64,000 bases of DNA from Acanthosoma haemorrhoidale (taxonomy: Eukaryota; Arthropoda; Insecta; Hemiptera; Acanthosomatidae). Every line of letters begins with the position of its first letter. Within the stretch, counting starts at the first letter, position 1. The notes beneath the pieces are model-generated. The model was not told the DNA's origin and did no database searches. It saw only the letters and a list, made by a program, of their open reading frames with translations. The stretch covers positions 36,779,754 through 36,843,753 of the forward strand of contig OV884011.1 of assembly GCA_930367205.1 (NCBI GenBank), written 5' to 3'. Of this stretch, positions 46,410-55,673 are shown in pieces. A program made the translations under genes and the position numbers.

Positions 46410-46615
46410 TGTGGTATAGGTGATATCGATTTGATGTATTGTTGAATTTATCGATTAGGGGTTTTGGAAAACAGGTTGGTTACCTTCCCTGCTCATGCTT
46501 GTTTAAGGTTTGTTTTGATCCTGTATATCTATAAATGTGTGAACAAATAAATCGTTGAATTTAAGTACATTGTGTTCCGTTTATTTTATGTTAGAAGCCT
46601 TATAAAGACATTACA
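46410..46615 (+). repeat. 5' LTR of gypsy-2
   Basis: Starts TGTGGTATAGGTGATATCGA and ends AAAGACATTACA. AATAAA in GAACAAATAAATCG (about 46545) is probably the polyadenylation signal. The 3' copy carries an extra 11 bases after TGTGGTATAG. Confidence 0.93.
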
Positions 46616-46709
46616 AAAATGGCGACGAGGATGGGATCTCTTAGTAACAACTGATGACTGAAAATCGCGGGGTGAGTGTTTTCCTTATAATTGTAAAACA
46701 TCGCCAAAG

Positions 46710-47328
46710 ATGAGTGAAGGAGTGATCGTCGGGCAGTTGCGGGAGTTTTCACTGGCAAACGAGTGGCAAGTGTATAAGCCTCGTATGGAAAGTTTTTTTA
46801 GAGCGAATAAACTTTTTTTCAAGACAGAAGACCTAAAACGCTTTGAGCGAGGACGCTTTCAAATTATTGACCAATTTAGCCATTCCGGAAAATCCGGAGT
46901 CTGTTGCCTATAAAGAACTGGTTGTTTTGTTGAATAATCATTTCTCGAAGACGGAATCGGTGTTTGCATCACGTTTCAAGTTTTACAATGCTATTAGAGA
47001 ACACAATGAAACTGTTAATGAATGGATTGCCCGACTCCGTAATCTGGCGGGTAATTGCAAGTTCGGCAATTATCTCGACAAAATGTTGGTCGACAGATTC
47101 GTGATTGGGATGCAAAAGGGTCTCGCTAGTGGTCGTTTATTTGAAGAGGACGCGGAAAAGCTTACGATTGTGGATGCAATTCGAATTGCCACCAATAAAG
47201 AAATCACGGAACAGCAGTACAGACTTTTGGAGGTAAAAAAAGAATCTGTGGGGTTTTGTAAAGGTGAATTTTCACAAACTACCGACTCAATAACTACGAG
47301 TTCCAAGAAAAATAAACAAATTGTATAA
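46710..47328 (+). pseudogene. gypsy-2 gag (capsid part) with a frameshift
   Basis: ATG at 46710 opens MSEGVIVGQLREFSLANEWQ, then VYKPRMESFFRAN, the usual start of Ty3/Gypsy gag. Near 46840 the frame must change to continue with EDAFKLLTNLAIPENPESVA, FASRFKFYNAIREHNETVNE and LVDRFVIGMQKGLAS. The frame ends at TAA 47326-47328. Directly after that stop, in the same frame, comes a zinc knuckle CYVCGYNNHEYSRC (47334-47375), so the stop lies inside gag. A second knuckle is broken (YSCKQR, with LAKMCPRN in another frame). Gag forms the particle that packages element RNA. Confidence 0.85.
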
Positions 47329-47589
47329 ATATGTTATGTTTGCGGTTATAATAACCACGAATATTCAAGATGTACTTTTAAAAATTATTCTTGCAAACAA
47401 CGTTGATTTAGCGAAAATGTGTCCGAGAAATAGCAAGTCCGATTGGTCAGAAAGACCCCAGACCCAACCTATTGATACTAGACAACAATCAAGTAAAGAA
47501 AAAACGCATTTTGTGTCAGAAGATCTCAGTGATCAGTTAGAGTCCTTATATCGTATTGAAGCTAGTGGAGATGGGGAATTTGGGTTACA

Positions 47590-48759
47590 CTTAAACTAAA
47601 TCGGGATACTGAAATATCTTTTCAAATAGACACAGGATGTCATAGTACTATTGTACCCCTTTCCATGTACAAAGAAAGCTGCGCACATTTACCATTATTG
47701 GCTACTGGAAAGACTTTCGTGTCATATTTCAATGAAAAATCTCGGCCACTGGGTGCTGTAAATGTATCTATCGAGTATAAAAATCAAGAATATCATGATA
47801 TGACGTTTTTCGTGGTCAATTCTACTGGGCCTCCACTACTCGGTAGATCGTGGTTTGAGCATCTTGGGTTCAAAATAGTGGGTCCAAGTCACAGGACAGC
47901 TCAACCAGTGTTTTTCAATACGGATATGTCAACGGTATTGTTACAGGAAGCGGTGCAGAATTTCCCCGAAGTTTTCACTGATCGATTGGGCAAGTTCAAT
48001 CAAGGAAAAGTTAAATTGGATTTGACACCTAATGCAAAACCCAGATTCATGAAAGCGAGACCTGTGCCATTCGCCATGCAAGCTGGTGTTAGTGCGGAGA
48101 TCGATCGTTTGGTTCATGGAGGAATTCTTGAACCAATCGACTACAGCCCATGGGGATCACCAATCGTCCCGGTATTAAAGAAAGATGGGTCGATTCGTAT
48201 ATGTGGGGATTACAAATTGACAGTGAACCCCCACCTTCTCATCGATCAACACCCACTTCCACGAGGAGAGGATATATTTAAACGAGTACAGGATTGTTCA
48301 ATTTTTGTGAAAGTCGACCTTTCGCACGCTTACCAGCAATATGAGGTCGATGAAGAATCACGTGACATCCTGACAATATCGACGCAGAAGGGTCTGTTTC
48401 GTTACACTCGTTTGCCTTTTGGCATTGCGTCAGCTCCAAGCAAATTTCAGAAAGCTATGGATATTTTGCTCTCTGGATTGGAAGGTACATCAGTCATGAT
48501 TGACGACGTTTTAATAGGAGCCCGAAATGTTGAAGAGTTGCGGACTAGAGTCTTCAAAGTATTAGAAAAACTTAGAGAAGCGGGACTCACTGTGTCTATT
48601 AAGAAATGTGAGATCGGCAAGAGGTCAATCGAATACCTGGGCTTCAGAATAGATGCTCAAGGGTTACATTCAACCGATGACAAGGTTCGTACGATTTTGG
48701 AAGCCCCAATACCAAATGATGTTAAGGAACTCCAACGTTTTTTGGGAGTAGTAAATTAA
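47590..48759 (+). pseudogene. gypsy-2 pol: protease and reverse transcriptase, ended by one stop codon
   Basis: The frame is open from about 47590. Retropepsin motif FQIDTGCHSTIV is near 47620, then FFVVNSTGPPLLGRSWFEHL. RT follows: SPWGSPIVPVLKKDGSIRIC, VDLSHAYQQYEV with the first Asp, YTRLPFGIASAPSKFQKAMD, and MIDDVLIG (48496-48519) at the catalytic YxDD site. Its first residue is Met where Tyr or Phe is usual. The frame ends at TAA 48757-48759 in LGVVN*LSKFLPDLATIL. Relatives have a Tyr there, so this is probably a single-base nonsense change. Pol continues in the same frame at 48760. Confidence 0.9.
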
Positions 48760-50544
48760 TTATCTAAGTTTCTCCCGGATTTAGCAACAATTTTGTCACC
48801 ACTCTACTGTTTGCTGAAAAAGGGGCACCCGTGGAGTTGGAGTGGTGAATGTGCTCAAGCTTTTGATGGGATCAAGATGCTAATTCAGAAGCATCTAAGC
48901 CTTGCTCATTACAACCCAGACTACCCAATTCGTTTAGCGGTGGATGGATCTGACTTTGGATTGGGTGCGGTGATATACCAGCGATATGCAGATGGATTAA
49001 ATCGACCGTTGGCATTTGCCAGCCGAACGTTGTCTCAAGCCGAAAAATACTACTCTCAGCTTCATAAGGAGGGAGCAGCCTTGATGTTTAGAATCAGCAG
49101 ATTTCATAGCTACTTGTACGGACGGAGGTTCATTTTAGTGAACGATAATAGGCCTTTAATATCAATCTTTGGACCAAAGAATGGTATCCCAACCTGTGCA
49201 GCAAATCGGTTGCAGCGGTGGGCACTTATTTTGTCTAACTACATGTATGATGTAGAATGGGTGAAGTCTGAAAAAAATATCGCCGATTGGTTTTCTCGAG
49301 CACCACTTCCTGAATGTCCAATATCAAATGAGCCTGACCTATGTATCAACTACATTTTTGACGTTTCCAGTGAACTTCCATTAAACTACAAGACAATTTT
49401 GGCAGCAACCAAGAAGGATGACATCCTTATGAAGATCATTGCCTTTTTAAAGTTCGGATGGCCAGACGGAGTTGAAGCTAAATTTCGGCACTATTACCGA
49501 AAGAAGGACGAGTTGCTTGTAGAAAAGGATATCCTTCTATGGGGATATCGTGTTATTGTGCCAACAGCATTGCGACAACAGGTCCTGAAGGAGCTTCACG
49601 CTTCTCACATGGGTATGGTAAAAGTAAAATCCCTAGTGAGATCGAATGTGTGGTGGCCAAATTTGGACGAGGACGTTGAAGAGATTGTCCGATCTTGTCA
49701 TGCATGCAACGCCACTAAGGATAACCCCCCAAAGGCAGCTCTAGTACTGTGGGAATGGCCAGCTAAACCTTGGCAGCGCCTTCATATAGATTATCTGGGA
49801 CCACTAGAGGGACGTTATTTCTTTGTCATCATTGATAGTCACACAAAATGGAATGAAGCTTTTCCTACGCATTCAATGTCCACGGAAACCACTATGAAAA
49901 TCTTGAGACAGGTGTTTGCTCGTTTCGGGTTGCCTGAAACCATTGTTTCTGACAATTATTCGGCTTTCGATAGTGAGACGTTTAGGAATTTTCTTCAGCA
50001 TAATAGCGTTGACCTCAAGCATGGAGCGCCATTTTCACCAAAGACCAATGGCGCAGCTGAGAATGCTGTACGCTCCATCAAACGCAGTTTGAAGACTGTT
50101 CTGGTAGATTCTACTGTTTCAGATTTGGACGTGACTCTGAATAGATCCCTGTTGGATTATCGTAATACGCCTCATATTACCACTGGACTTTCCCTCGCCC
50201 AGGTGTTGATTGGCCGTCAGCTAAGGACCAGACTTGACCTCCTACGACCTCTTGCTATGTCGACTAAGGTGCAAATGGCTCAGGAAAAACAAGTAAATGC
50301 TTATCGTGGGTCACCTATGGCTACTGATTCTTATCCTGAAGGAAGTTCAGTTTATGTGGGAAACTATTGGCACTCTGGGGAGAAATGGATTCCAGCATCC
50401 GTTGTTAAATGCTTAGGGCCTCGAAGACGTCAAGTTTTTGTGCCATCACTGAATAGACTGTGGACCAAATCCATGGGTCCTCTACTGCATGAGAGGTTTT
50501 GCCGGCCTATGCAAGTCATGCGGAACCTGTATCAACACAGGTGA
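48760..50544 (+). CDS. gypsy-2 pol: RNase H and integrase
   Basis: Same frame as the upstream RT, separated by the stop at 48757. RNase H comes first (RLAVDGSDFGLGAVIYQ, LHKEGAALMF, FILVNDNRPL). Then the integrase has an HHCC zinc domain (ELHASHMGMV, SCHACNA) and the catalytic core with HIDYLGPLEG, DSHTKW, IVSDNYSAFDS and PKTNGAAENAVRSIKRS, which gives the D,D,E triad. It ends at 50544 with a stop. Length matches the RNase H plus integrase part of Ty3/Gypsy pol (about 590 codons). No chromodomain motif was obvious. The enzyme inserts element DNA into chromosomes. This half has no visible defect. Confidence 0.92.
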   Translation, partial: LSKFLPDLATILSPLYCLLKKGHPWSWSGECAQAFDGIKMLIQKHLSLAHYNPDYPIRLAVDGSDFGLGAVIYQRYADGLNRPLAFASRTLSQAEKYYSQLHKEGAALMFRISRFHSYLYGRRFILVNDNRPLISIFGPKNGIPTCAANRLQRWALILSNYMYDVEWVKSEKNIADWFSRAPLPECPISNEPDLCINYIFDVSSELPLNYKTILAATKKDDILMKIIAFLKFGWPDGVEAKFRHYYRKKDELLVEKDILLWGYRVIVPTALRQQVLKELHASHMGMVKVKSLVRSNVWWPNLDEDVEEIVRSCHACNATKDNPPKAALVLWEWPAKPWQRLHIDYLGPLEGRYFFVIIDSHTKWNEAFPTHSMSTETTMKILRQVFARFGLPETIVSDNYSAFDSETFRNFLQHNSVDLKHGAPFSPKTNGAAENAVRSIKRSLKTVLVDSTVSDLDVTLNRSLLDYRNTPHITTGLSLAQVLIGRQLRTRLDLLRPLAMSTKVQMAQEKQVNAYRGSPMATDSYPEGSSVYVGNYWHSGEKWIPASVVKCLGPRRRQVFVPSLNRLWTKSMGPLLHERFCRPMQVMRNLYQHR

Positions 50545-50812
50545 CTAATGATACCATTTTGGAGCCAACTCAGGAGATTCCAACCAGTCAATCTGGCACT
50601 TTTCCGAGCACCTGCCAAAAAGACCAACTATGTGAGTCAGCTCGCCCTCAACGAATCAAGAAACCGACAACAAGATTGGTCGAAGAAATATAAATTATGT
50701 TCCTATGATTTCTTTTTACAAAATAATTAATTAAAAAAAAAACAAAATGTATAATTAGTTGCTTTGTTTTTTTTTGTAATTTTTCATATTTTGAGGATTA
50801 GAGGGGGGAGAA
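50545..50812 (+). other. gypsy-2 region between pol and 3' LTR
   Basis: Short tail downstream of integrase with overlapping small frames (for example STCQKDQLCESARPQRIKKP in one frame) that may be the last codons of an older pol C-terminus. It ends with a T-rich run and the polypurine tract at about 50801-50812. No envelope gene. Confidence 0.6.
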
Positions 50813-51029
50813 TGTGGTATAGATGATGGTATAGTGATATCGATTTGATGTATTGTTGAATGTATCGATTAGGGGTGTTGGAAAACAGGTTGGTTACCTT
50901 CCCTGCTCATGCTTGTTTAAGGTTTGTTTTGATCCTGTATATCTATAAATGTGTGAACAAATAAATCGTTGAATTTAAGTACATTGTGTTCCGTTTATTT
51001 TATGTTAGAAGCCTTATAAAGACATTACA
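50813..51029 (+). repeat. 3' LTR of gypsy-2
   Basis: 217 bp, starts TGTGGTATAGATGATGGTAT and ends GACATTACA. It has two base differences from the 5' LTR (GAATTTATC/GAATGTATC and GGGGTTTTGG/GGGGTGTTGG) besides an 11-base insertion. Confidence 0.93.
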
Positions 51030-51034
51030 GAATC

Positions 51035-51160
51035 AAAGTTTTCAAAAATACTCACATTCGCGAGGTTGTTCGTGTCTGACGTGTCTTGTTTACTTGATGT
51101 TTGAGAGCTTAGAAGTGATGTAAGCACACCCATGAATTCTTTAAATTGTTGTGCATTCAT
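51035..51160 (-). pseudogene. gypsy-3 gag, N-terminal part
   Basis: ATG at 51160 (- strand) opens MNAQQFKEFMGVLTSLLSSQ and runs 42 codons to NVSIFENF, where the gypsy-2 target duplication GAATC begins. The frame continues on the far side of gypsy-2 with the 46404 segment. The start is upstream of a clear gag and downstream of the primer-site-like string, so it is probably the real start of gag. Confidence 0.7.
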
Positions 51161-51490
51161 TCTTGATGATCTTGATAATTAATCCGAACGATAAATAAAA
51201 CAGAAAACCGATAAAACAGCGACAAAGTACTACGGAAAAGCACTCGTGGTAAAAATTACGACTTACCACGTATACAAGGAATACGAACTGCCGGCAATGT
51301 CCGTGTAACACGTCGCGAACTTGAAACTCGGATAGTTTAATCAGTTTTTCTCGTCGCCAATTGATATGTTTAGATAAATCATGGGGAAAAACGGGTAATA
51401 AACTAATTGAAAACGTGCACATGGCTTGGAGTGAGAACATGAAGTATATATATATATATATATAAAGGTTACAATAATGGTTACATGATA

Positions 51491-51860
51491 TAAGGGTTTC
51501 AATTATATTAAATAGTCAATTAGTTTTAATTATACATAACAATATACTACTTAATAGTTAGCAGAATTACCCATTTATTGTAATTTCTGTATTTTTTCCT
51601 ATGATTTTCATTGTAACTCTTTAACGGGCAAATATACGTTATTCGTTTGTATATAATATAAAAAAGTTTACAAAGTGTTAAAATTTTACACTTTATTTAT
51701 AAAGCTTACACTATATTTATAAAGGGTATGGTAATCTTATATTACATCTTGGAAGCCAACTCCAGTCCAGTTTCGGGCCTTATCCTGCAGATAACTTATC
51801 CCATAACTCTATATATGGGATCCTCCATATAATTATATCCATATAATCCATTCAATCCAT
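51491..51860. other. AT-rich spacer
   Basis: AT-rich with tandemly repeated CCATATAAT-like strings at about 51825-51865. No gene. Confidence 0.4.
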
Positions 51861-52610
51861 ATAATAAGAGGACACGAATGGCCTCTGGGGAAAAGGCAAT
51901 GGCTCAGAAGCCAGTTTCAGGGACCCACTACGTGGGCTGAAGGGTCTGTGAGTCAGTGATACCGATGGCAGGCAGTCTGGTAGGTTGGCTCCGGCTATTA
52001 GTTTAGAACTACCTCTACGTGGCTAGCTGCATCAATTGTCAGGGTTACGGGCATTCCAAGGCTACCTGTACAAGGTAACTTACTCGGCACTTACCCATAA
52101 ATGTTTTGAGAATAATAATAAAGTTACTGGTCTTGGATCTTCGTTGAGGCTAGTTAGTAGGTAGAAGTGGGCAGGGTGGAGGAGGCCCAGTGCAGTGACA
52201 GCTGATGTAACCTCACGCTGAACGCCCAGTTCTGTTGTGCGGACCTATTAACCTGCCACGTAGGGTGGAGAATTAGAAAGCTAATACTCTCCTCACTATA
52301 CCTACCTGGTGAGAAAGACCGGTAGAGCTGCACAAGTATTGCGTCAGTGGTAAAGGGTCTAGGAGGTACTTTTTGGTGCCGAAACCAAAGCCTAGTACAC
52401 AGCGTGGGGTTCCACCAACACAGAATTGAGGCCACCCCACCCGCAAGAAAACCAGGGATGAATTAGTCCAGCAAGAGTTAGGAAAGGACTCCATTGATAT
52501 CCCTAATAGCTCTATTCCGTACGTCAAGATTGGCTTTAGTATAACTTTGTAAATTAGTAATTTATTTTCTATTGAGAGTTGCCATGGCCCCACCTCTGGA
52601 CCAGTTAAAG
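51861..52610 (-). mobile_element. LINE Z fragment, C-terminal RT part and tail
   Basis: On the - strand a short frame (52273-52593) reads LSIENKLLIYKVILKPILTY and GIELLG. This is the region downstream of the palm in Jockey-type reverse transcriptases (K-x-L-x-Y-K-x-I-L-K-P-I-x-T-Y-G). Further codons are frame-shifted. A GC-richer part follows to about 51861 and an AATAATAATAAA string lies at 52109-52122. A second piece of the same LINE is at 53780-53845. Confidence 0.65.
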
Positions 52611-53570
52611 AACATATTGGCTCTGAGATGTGGAGGGCTACAGGCTACTTCCTCCGAGGAGGAGGTCGAGATATATCTCAGGGATACAAACCCCGAAAAT
52701 AATATGGAGGTTGACTCAATACGATCTCAGATATGACTTTCCTGTCCCAAAAACTGGTTAAATAAGTTATCTTTTATATGATTTTTTGGGGAAAATGCCT
52801 TTTTATGTCGTCCAACTTAGTGCCAAGCGAGTTACCTATGGGTTACCGACCTTTTTTTCCATCCTACATTAGAAGTAAAGTTATTACTCACCGCTTTAAT
52901 TAGGTCATATCCTAGAGGGTAGAATCCAAGTGCCGTGAATTCCACGCTCGGCTTCAGAGTAAGGTACAACTCAACTGTTTTCTGCTAACCAATTGTTATT
53001 TTTTATTTCAGTATTAGTTAACCAAGTCAACAACAAGTCGAATCATACTTACATTGTCACAAAGTGACCTGTTCTTTCTTAGCAAAGTCGACAGTGCCTC
53101 GTGAAATTCGTCTGCCTGCGAAGCAGATTCAAAACAAGTATATTTTTATTTATGTAAGCAAACATTTTCCAATTAAATAATAATTTATTTATTTTTGACT
53201 TTTCAAAATCTTTATTGTGAAAATATTACATAGCAATTTTTCATAGCAATAAGTAGTTGTGATCAATGTTCTGATTTATACCATATTTACAATTCTTCAT
53301 TCATTCGCTCATTCATACAGTGTTTAAAAACAGCCCAGACACCTCCCAAATCCGCATGGTTGTCACCTCCCTCGCATGCGAAAGAGGAAGCGGACTCTTC
53401 TGGAGCTCCTCTATTAACCTTGTCACCGGATAGGAGCCAGACCAACAGTAGGAGAGTTATAGACTCTCGTGGCATGATTAGAGAAACTTGACTTTGATAG
53501 GACTCCCACTGTCACGCATTTATAGGAGGTAACGAGGTTACTGCCACTTTAGTCTTCGAGGAGGATTATA
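52611..53570. other. Intergenic DNA, nothing recognised
   Basis: Mixed-composition DNA. A small open frame at 53287-53475 (- strand) has no family resemblance. Confidence 0.35.
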
Positions 53571-53660
53571 GGGATGTGTGGCGCAGTGGCTAGGCTAGGG
53601 GATTAGGGTAGTTGGATAGGTTACTATGGAATTTCATGAACTTGGAAGGGATGAGCTCAA
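53571..53660 (+). repeat. Possible tRNA-derived SINE start
   Basis: GTGTGGCGCAGTGGCTAGGC (53576-53595) contains TGGCGCAGTGG, which fits the A box of tRNA promoters (TRGCNNAGYNGG). A clear B box (GGTTCGANTCC) at the right distance was not found, so a tRNA gene is unlikely and the call is tentative. Confidence 0.25.
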
Positions 53661-53779
53661 GGATGTATGATATATTAAAATCGTTATGAAGGGCTTGTTC
53701 CTGTTGTAATAAGAGCGATTGACGATTGTCTCAGGACTTTTGATTGAAAGGATTGAATACACTGTTCGACCTTTTTGCT

Positions 53780-53960
53780 CTATACCGTACGTCCGCTTTG
53801 GTATAACTTTGTAAATTAGTAATTTATTTTCTATTGAGAGATGGGATGTCCTTTGAAGTAGTCTGTACAGTTGTCCAAAGCGTCCTTGTGTATTTAACCT
53901 CGTGTGAGGGTTCCATGTCAGCCTAAATACCGCACTGTCTCGGATACAGGAAGAGGGATG
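53780..53960 (-). mobile_element. Second fragment of LINE Z
   Basis: On the - strand the frame LSIENKLLIYKVIPKRTYGI matches 52510-52590 almost exactly at the DNA level over TATAACTTTGTAAATTAGTA and the next 30 bases. The flanks differ. Confidence 0.65.
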
Positions 53961-54322
53961 GAATAATTTATTTAAAGTAAATATTACAAGATATCTACTA
54001 CATAGTGAGATCGTCTTAGTCCCGAATTAATACTTCAGACTCCTTTCAAATTCAACAGAAATTCTTCAAATTTTTCAGAGCGAACCCTTAGGGCCAAACC
54101 AAGGCAAAGTTCGTATTTTAGTCTGATCAGGTCTCTGCCATAACTTGTGACCATAATATTTTTGTAACGCACACCAATTATTGACGTATTCTCTCTAAAT
54201 AATTCTCCTTTCGTATCTATTTGCCATTTGTCCTAATCTCCTGCTAGGTGTTTTTTTTATAACTAAGCAGTTTCTGTGAACTTTAATTTGTCACTTTTAA
54301 TTTTAGAATAAATAGATCTTAC
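53961..54322. other. Intergenic spacer
   Basis: AT-rich; nothing recognised except the intron-like side of the GR exon remnant below. Confidence 0.35.
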
Positions 54323-54372
54323 ATCATATTTGGTGTTAGAGCAGACCTTCAAGATGATGAACGAAAGTTAAG
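54323..54372 (-). pseudogene. Remnant of a duplicated gustatory receptor exon end
   Basis: On the - strand KVCSNTKYD|GTAAGA is the counterpart of KVCISTKSD|GTAAGT at the end of the exon at 55247-55570. About 45 bases match well, including the donor site. Upstream sequence is not similar, so only the last part of the exon survives. It shows that the receptor had a tandem relative. Confidence 0.6.
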
Positions 54373-54719
54373 GATTTATTGACACAATTAGGGATGACCA
54401 ATTATCGATTGTCCAGATTTTGTCATTTTCATGCAATATACCAATTGAACATTTTGGAGATATTAAAACGCCATGTACCTAATGTTTCTCCACATTCAGG
54501 TCCATCAAAAAGCTTGTTTCTTTCCATTTATTGCATTACCTCTTACAGTGTTATAAATGTATGTAGGTATGTCAAAATGATACATTATATTATGTATAAA
54601 ATAAACGGCGATTTAAAAATTTGTTAAAAACTGAAACAGCGTTGTTTTTCTCCAGCAAAAGATATTTAATTTAAAAAAAAGTACTTAAGAATCGTAAATT
54701 ATCACATTGTAATGGTAAG

Positions 54720-55083
54720 GCGACGACCTTTGGGGCCCTACAAATGTACCTAGTAGCGTCTCTCCCAGCGGTCCAGTCTGTCTCTTTTCAGTTCACATTC
54801 GCCCTTTGGGACGGCTTTCGCTTAACCTAAGATTCCGAGTGTGAGCTCGTGGCACTCCAAGACCACGTAAAATCCCCAAATCCTAACTTATACCTACCTC
54901 TTCTCCTGGACACAGTGCTCTGTCGGGGCACACGCACCTATCAAAAGAAAATGGAGTCAGATTGATCAAAGATGTTACTCGTCACTAAGCCGTTGTTACT
55001 AAGGTAATAGACCTCACTCTTTATCCACCACCAGGAAGCTCAAGACATCCCCTTGACATATCAACAACGGTGACGGTCCGACA
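54720..55083 (+). mobile_element. Third, truncated and diverged solo-LTR copy
   Basis: Matches the right half of the LTR at 15675-16532: ACCTAGTAGCGTCTC, CCAGTCTG, GTGTGAGCTCGTGG, CTCCAAGACCACG, CTCTGTCGGGGCACAC and ATGGAGTCAGATTGATCAAA, ending near GTCCGACA at 55083. The left half is missing. Divergence is clearly higher than between the other two copies, so it is older. Confidence 0.75.
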
Positions 55084-55246
55084 CCTACCTTCGAATTTTC
55101 ATGCATGGAGCATTTTAAGATCACTATTATGGAAAATAACCAAAACGACGAGGGACACAAAAAGGCTATCTTTCCTTTTCAGATGTAAATTGCTTTTTAT
55201 TCACTGTAAGTAAAGTAAGTATTGTTTGAATAGAGATAGAACTTAC
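55084..55246. other. Intron or spacer downstream of the GR exon
   Basis: Starts with the donor (GTAAGT on the - strand). The final exon of the gustatory receptor, which should carry the last membrane segment, was not found to the left. Insertion of the LTR copy may have separated or removed it. Confidence 0.4.
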
Positions 55247-55570
55247 ATCACTTTTGGTGCTGATGCAGACCTTTACGACGATCCAAAGCATTATCATATT
55301 CCTTAAGATAAACGGCGTATAGCCTAAAAGGCGTTGATATATAAATTGTGACAGGCCGTGGCTCAAAAACTCGATGATAAAAGATGTAAACAAGAACACC
55401 AAATCTAGGTATATCTTTGCCGTCACCATAAACATTTGTATCGAGTACAGCTCGTTAACTCTGTTGCAGACCTTGATCAAATGTTCGTGGAATTCAATTT
55501 GCAACAGTAAGATCGGCTCCACAGGGTCCAAGTCCGGCAGACAATCTCGCGAAATTTTCGCGGAGAAACG
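55247..55570 (-). CDS. Gustatory-receptor-like protein (7tm_7), second visible exon
   Basis: A 108-codon exon on the - strand between GCATAG and GTAAGT, phase 0 on both sides. It reads RFSAKISRDCLPDLDPVEPI, LLLQIEFHEHLIKVCNRVNE, LYSIQMFMVTAKIYLDLVFL and then two hydrophobic segments to KVCISTKSD. The H-x-x-L-I-x-x-x-x-x-V-N-x-x-Y-S-I-Q pattern before a membrane segment is typical of insect gustatory receptors, taste-type ion channels. A conserved Cys sits near the end, where the family has its C-x-x-x-x-x-E/D-A loop. Start at 55570 is preferred because the frame is closed upstream by the TAG of the acceptor. Confidence 0.7.
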
Positions 55571-55673
55571 CTATGCAGTACCAATATTGCAATATTAATG
55601 AACAGAACGTACAATATATGAACTCTCTTGAAAATAACATAATCGTTCAAGGCGCCATAGTGTAAAGAAATAC

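Larger units (their letters stand above)
46410..51029 (+). mobile_element. Ty3/Gypsy element gypsy-2, nearly full length
   Basis: 4.62 kb with both LTRs, flanked by GAATC on both sides (46405-46409 and 51030-51034). LTRs are 46410-46615 and 50813-51029. Apart from one 11-base insertion in the 3' LTR they differ at about 2 of 206 positions, so the insertion is recent. After the 5' LTR comes TGGCGACGAGGATGGG (primer-site position). Before the 3' LTR is a polypurine tract GAGGGGGGAGAA. Order: gag, protease, RT, RNase H, integrase; no envelope gene. Gag and pol carry a frameshift, a damaged nucleocapsid part and one stop in pol, so this copy is not autonomous. Confidence 0.95.
45855..51490 (-). 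mobile_element. Ty3/Gypsy element gypsy-3: LTR, leader and gag only, split by gypsy-2
   Basis: Read on the - strand from the right: an LTR-like part (about 51362-51486, ending ATATCA), then a TTGGCGACGAG primer-site-like string next to it (51350-51361), a leader, and gag from ATG at 51160. Gag is cut at 51034 by the gypsy-2 insertion and resumes at 46404 in the same frame. It runs on with a stop at 45971 and a frameshift to about 45860. No pol is present. The LTR start is not certain. Confidence 0.65.

Noticed and set aside
51141..51440. 99-codon frame on the - strand near the gypsy-3 leader
   Set aside because: It covers the LTR end and leader of gypsy-3 in a different frame from gag and has no motif.
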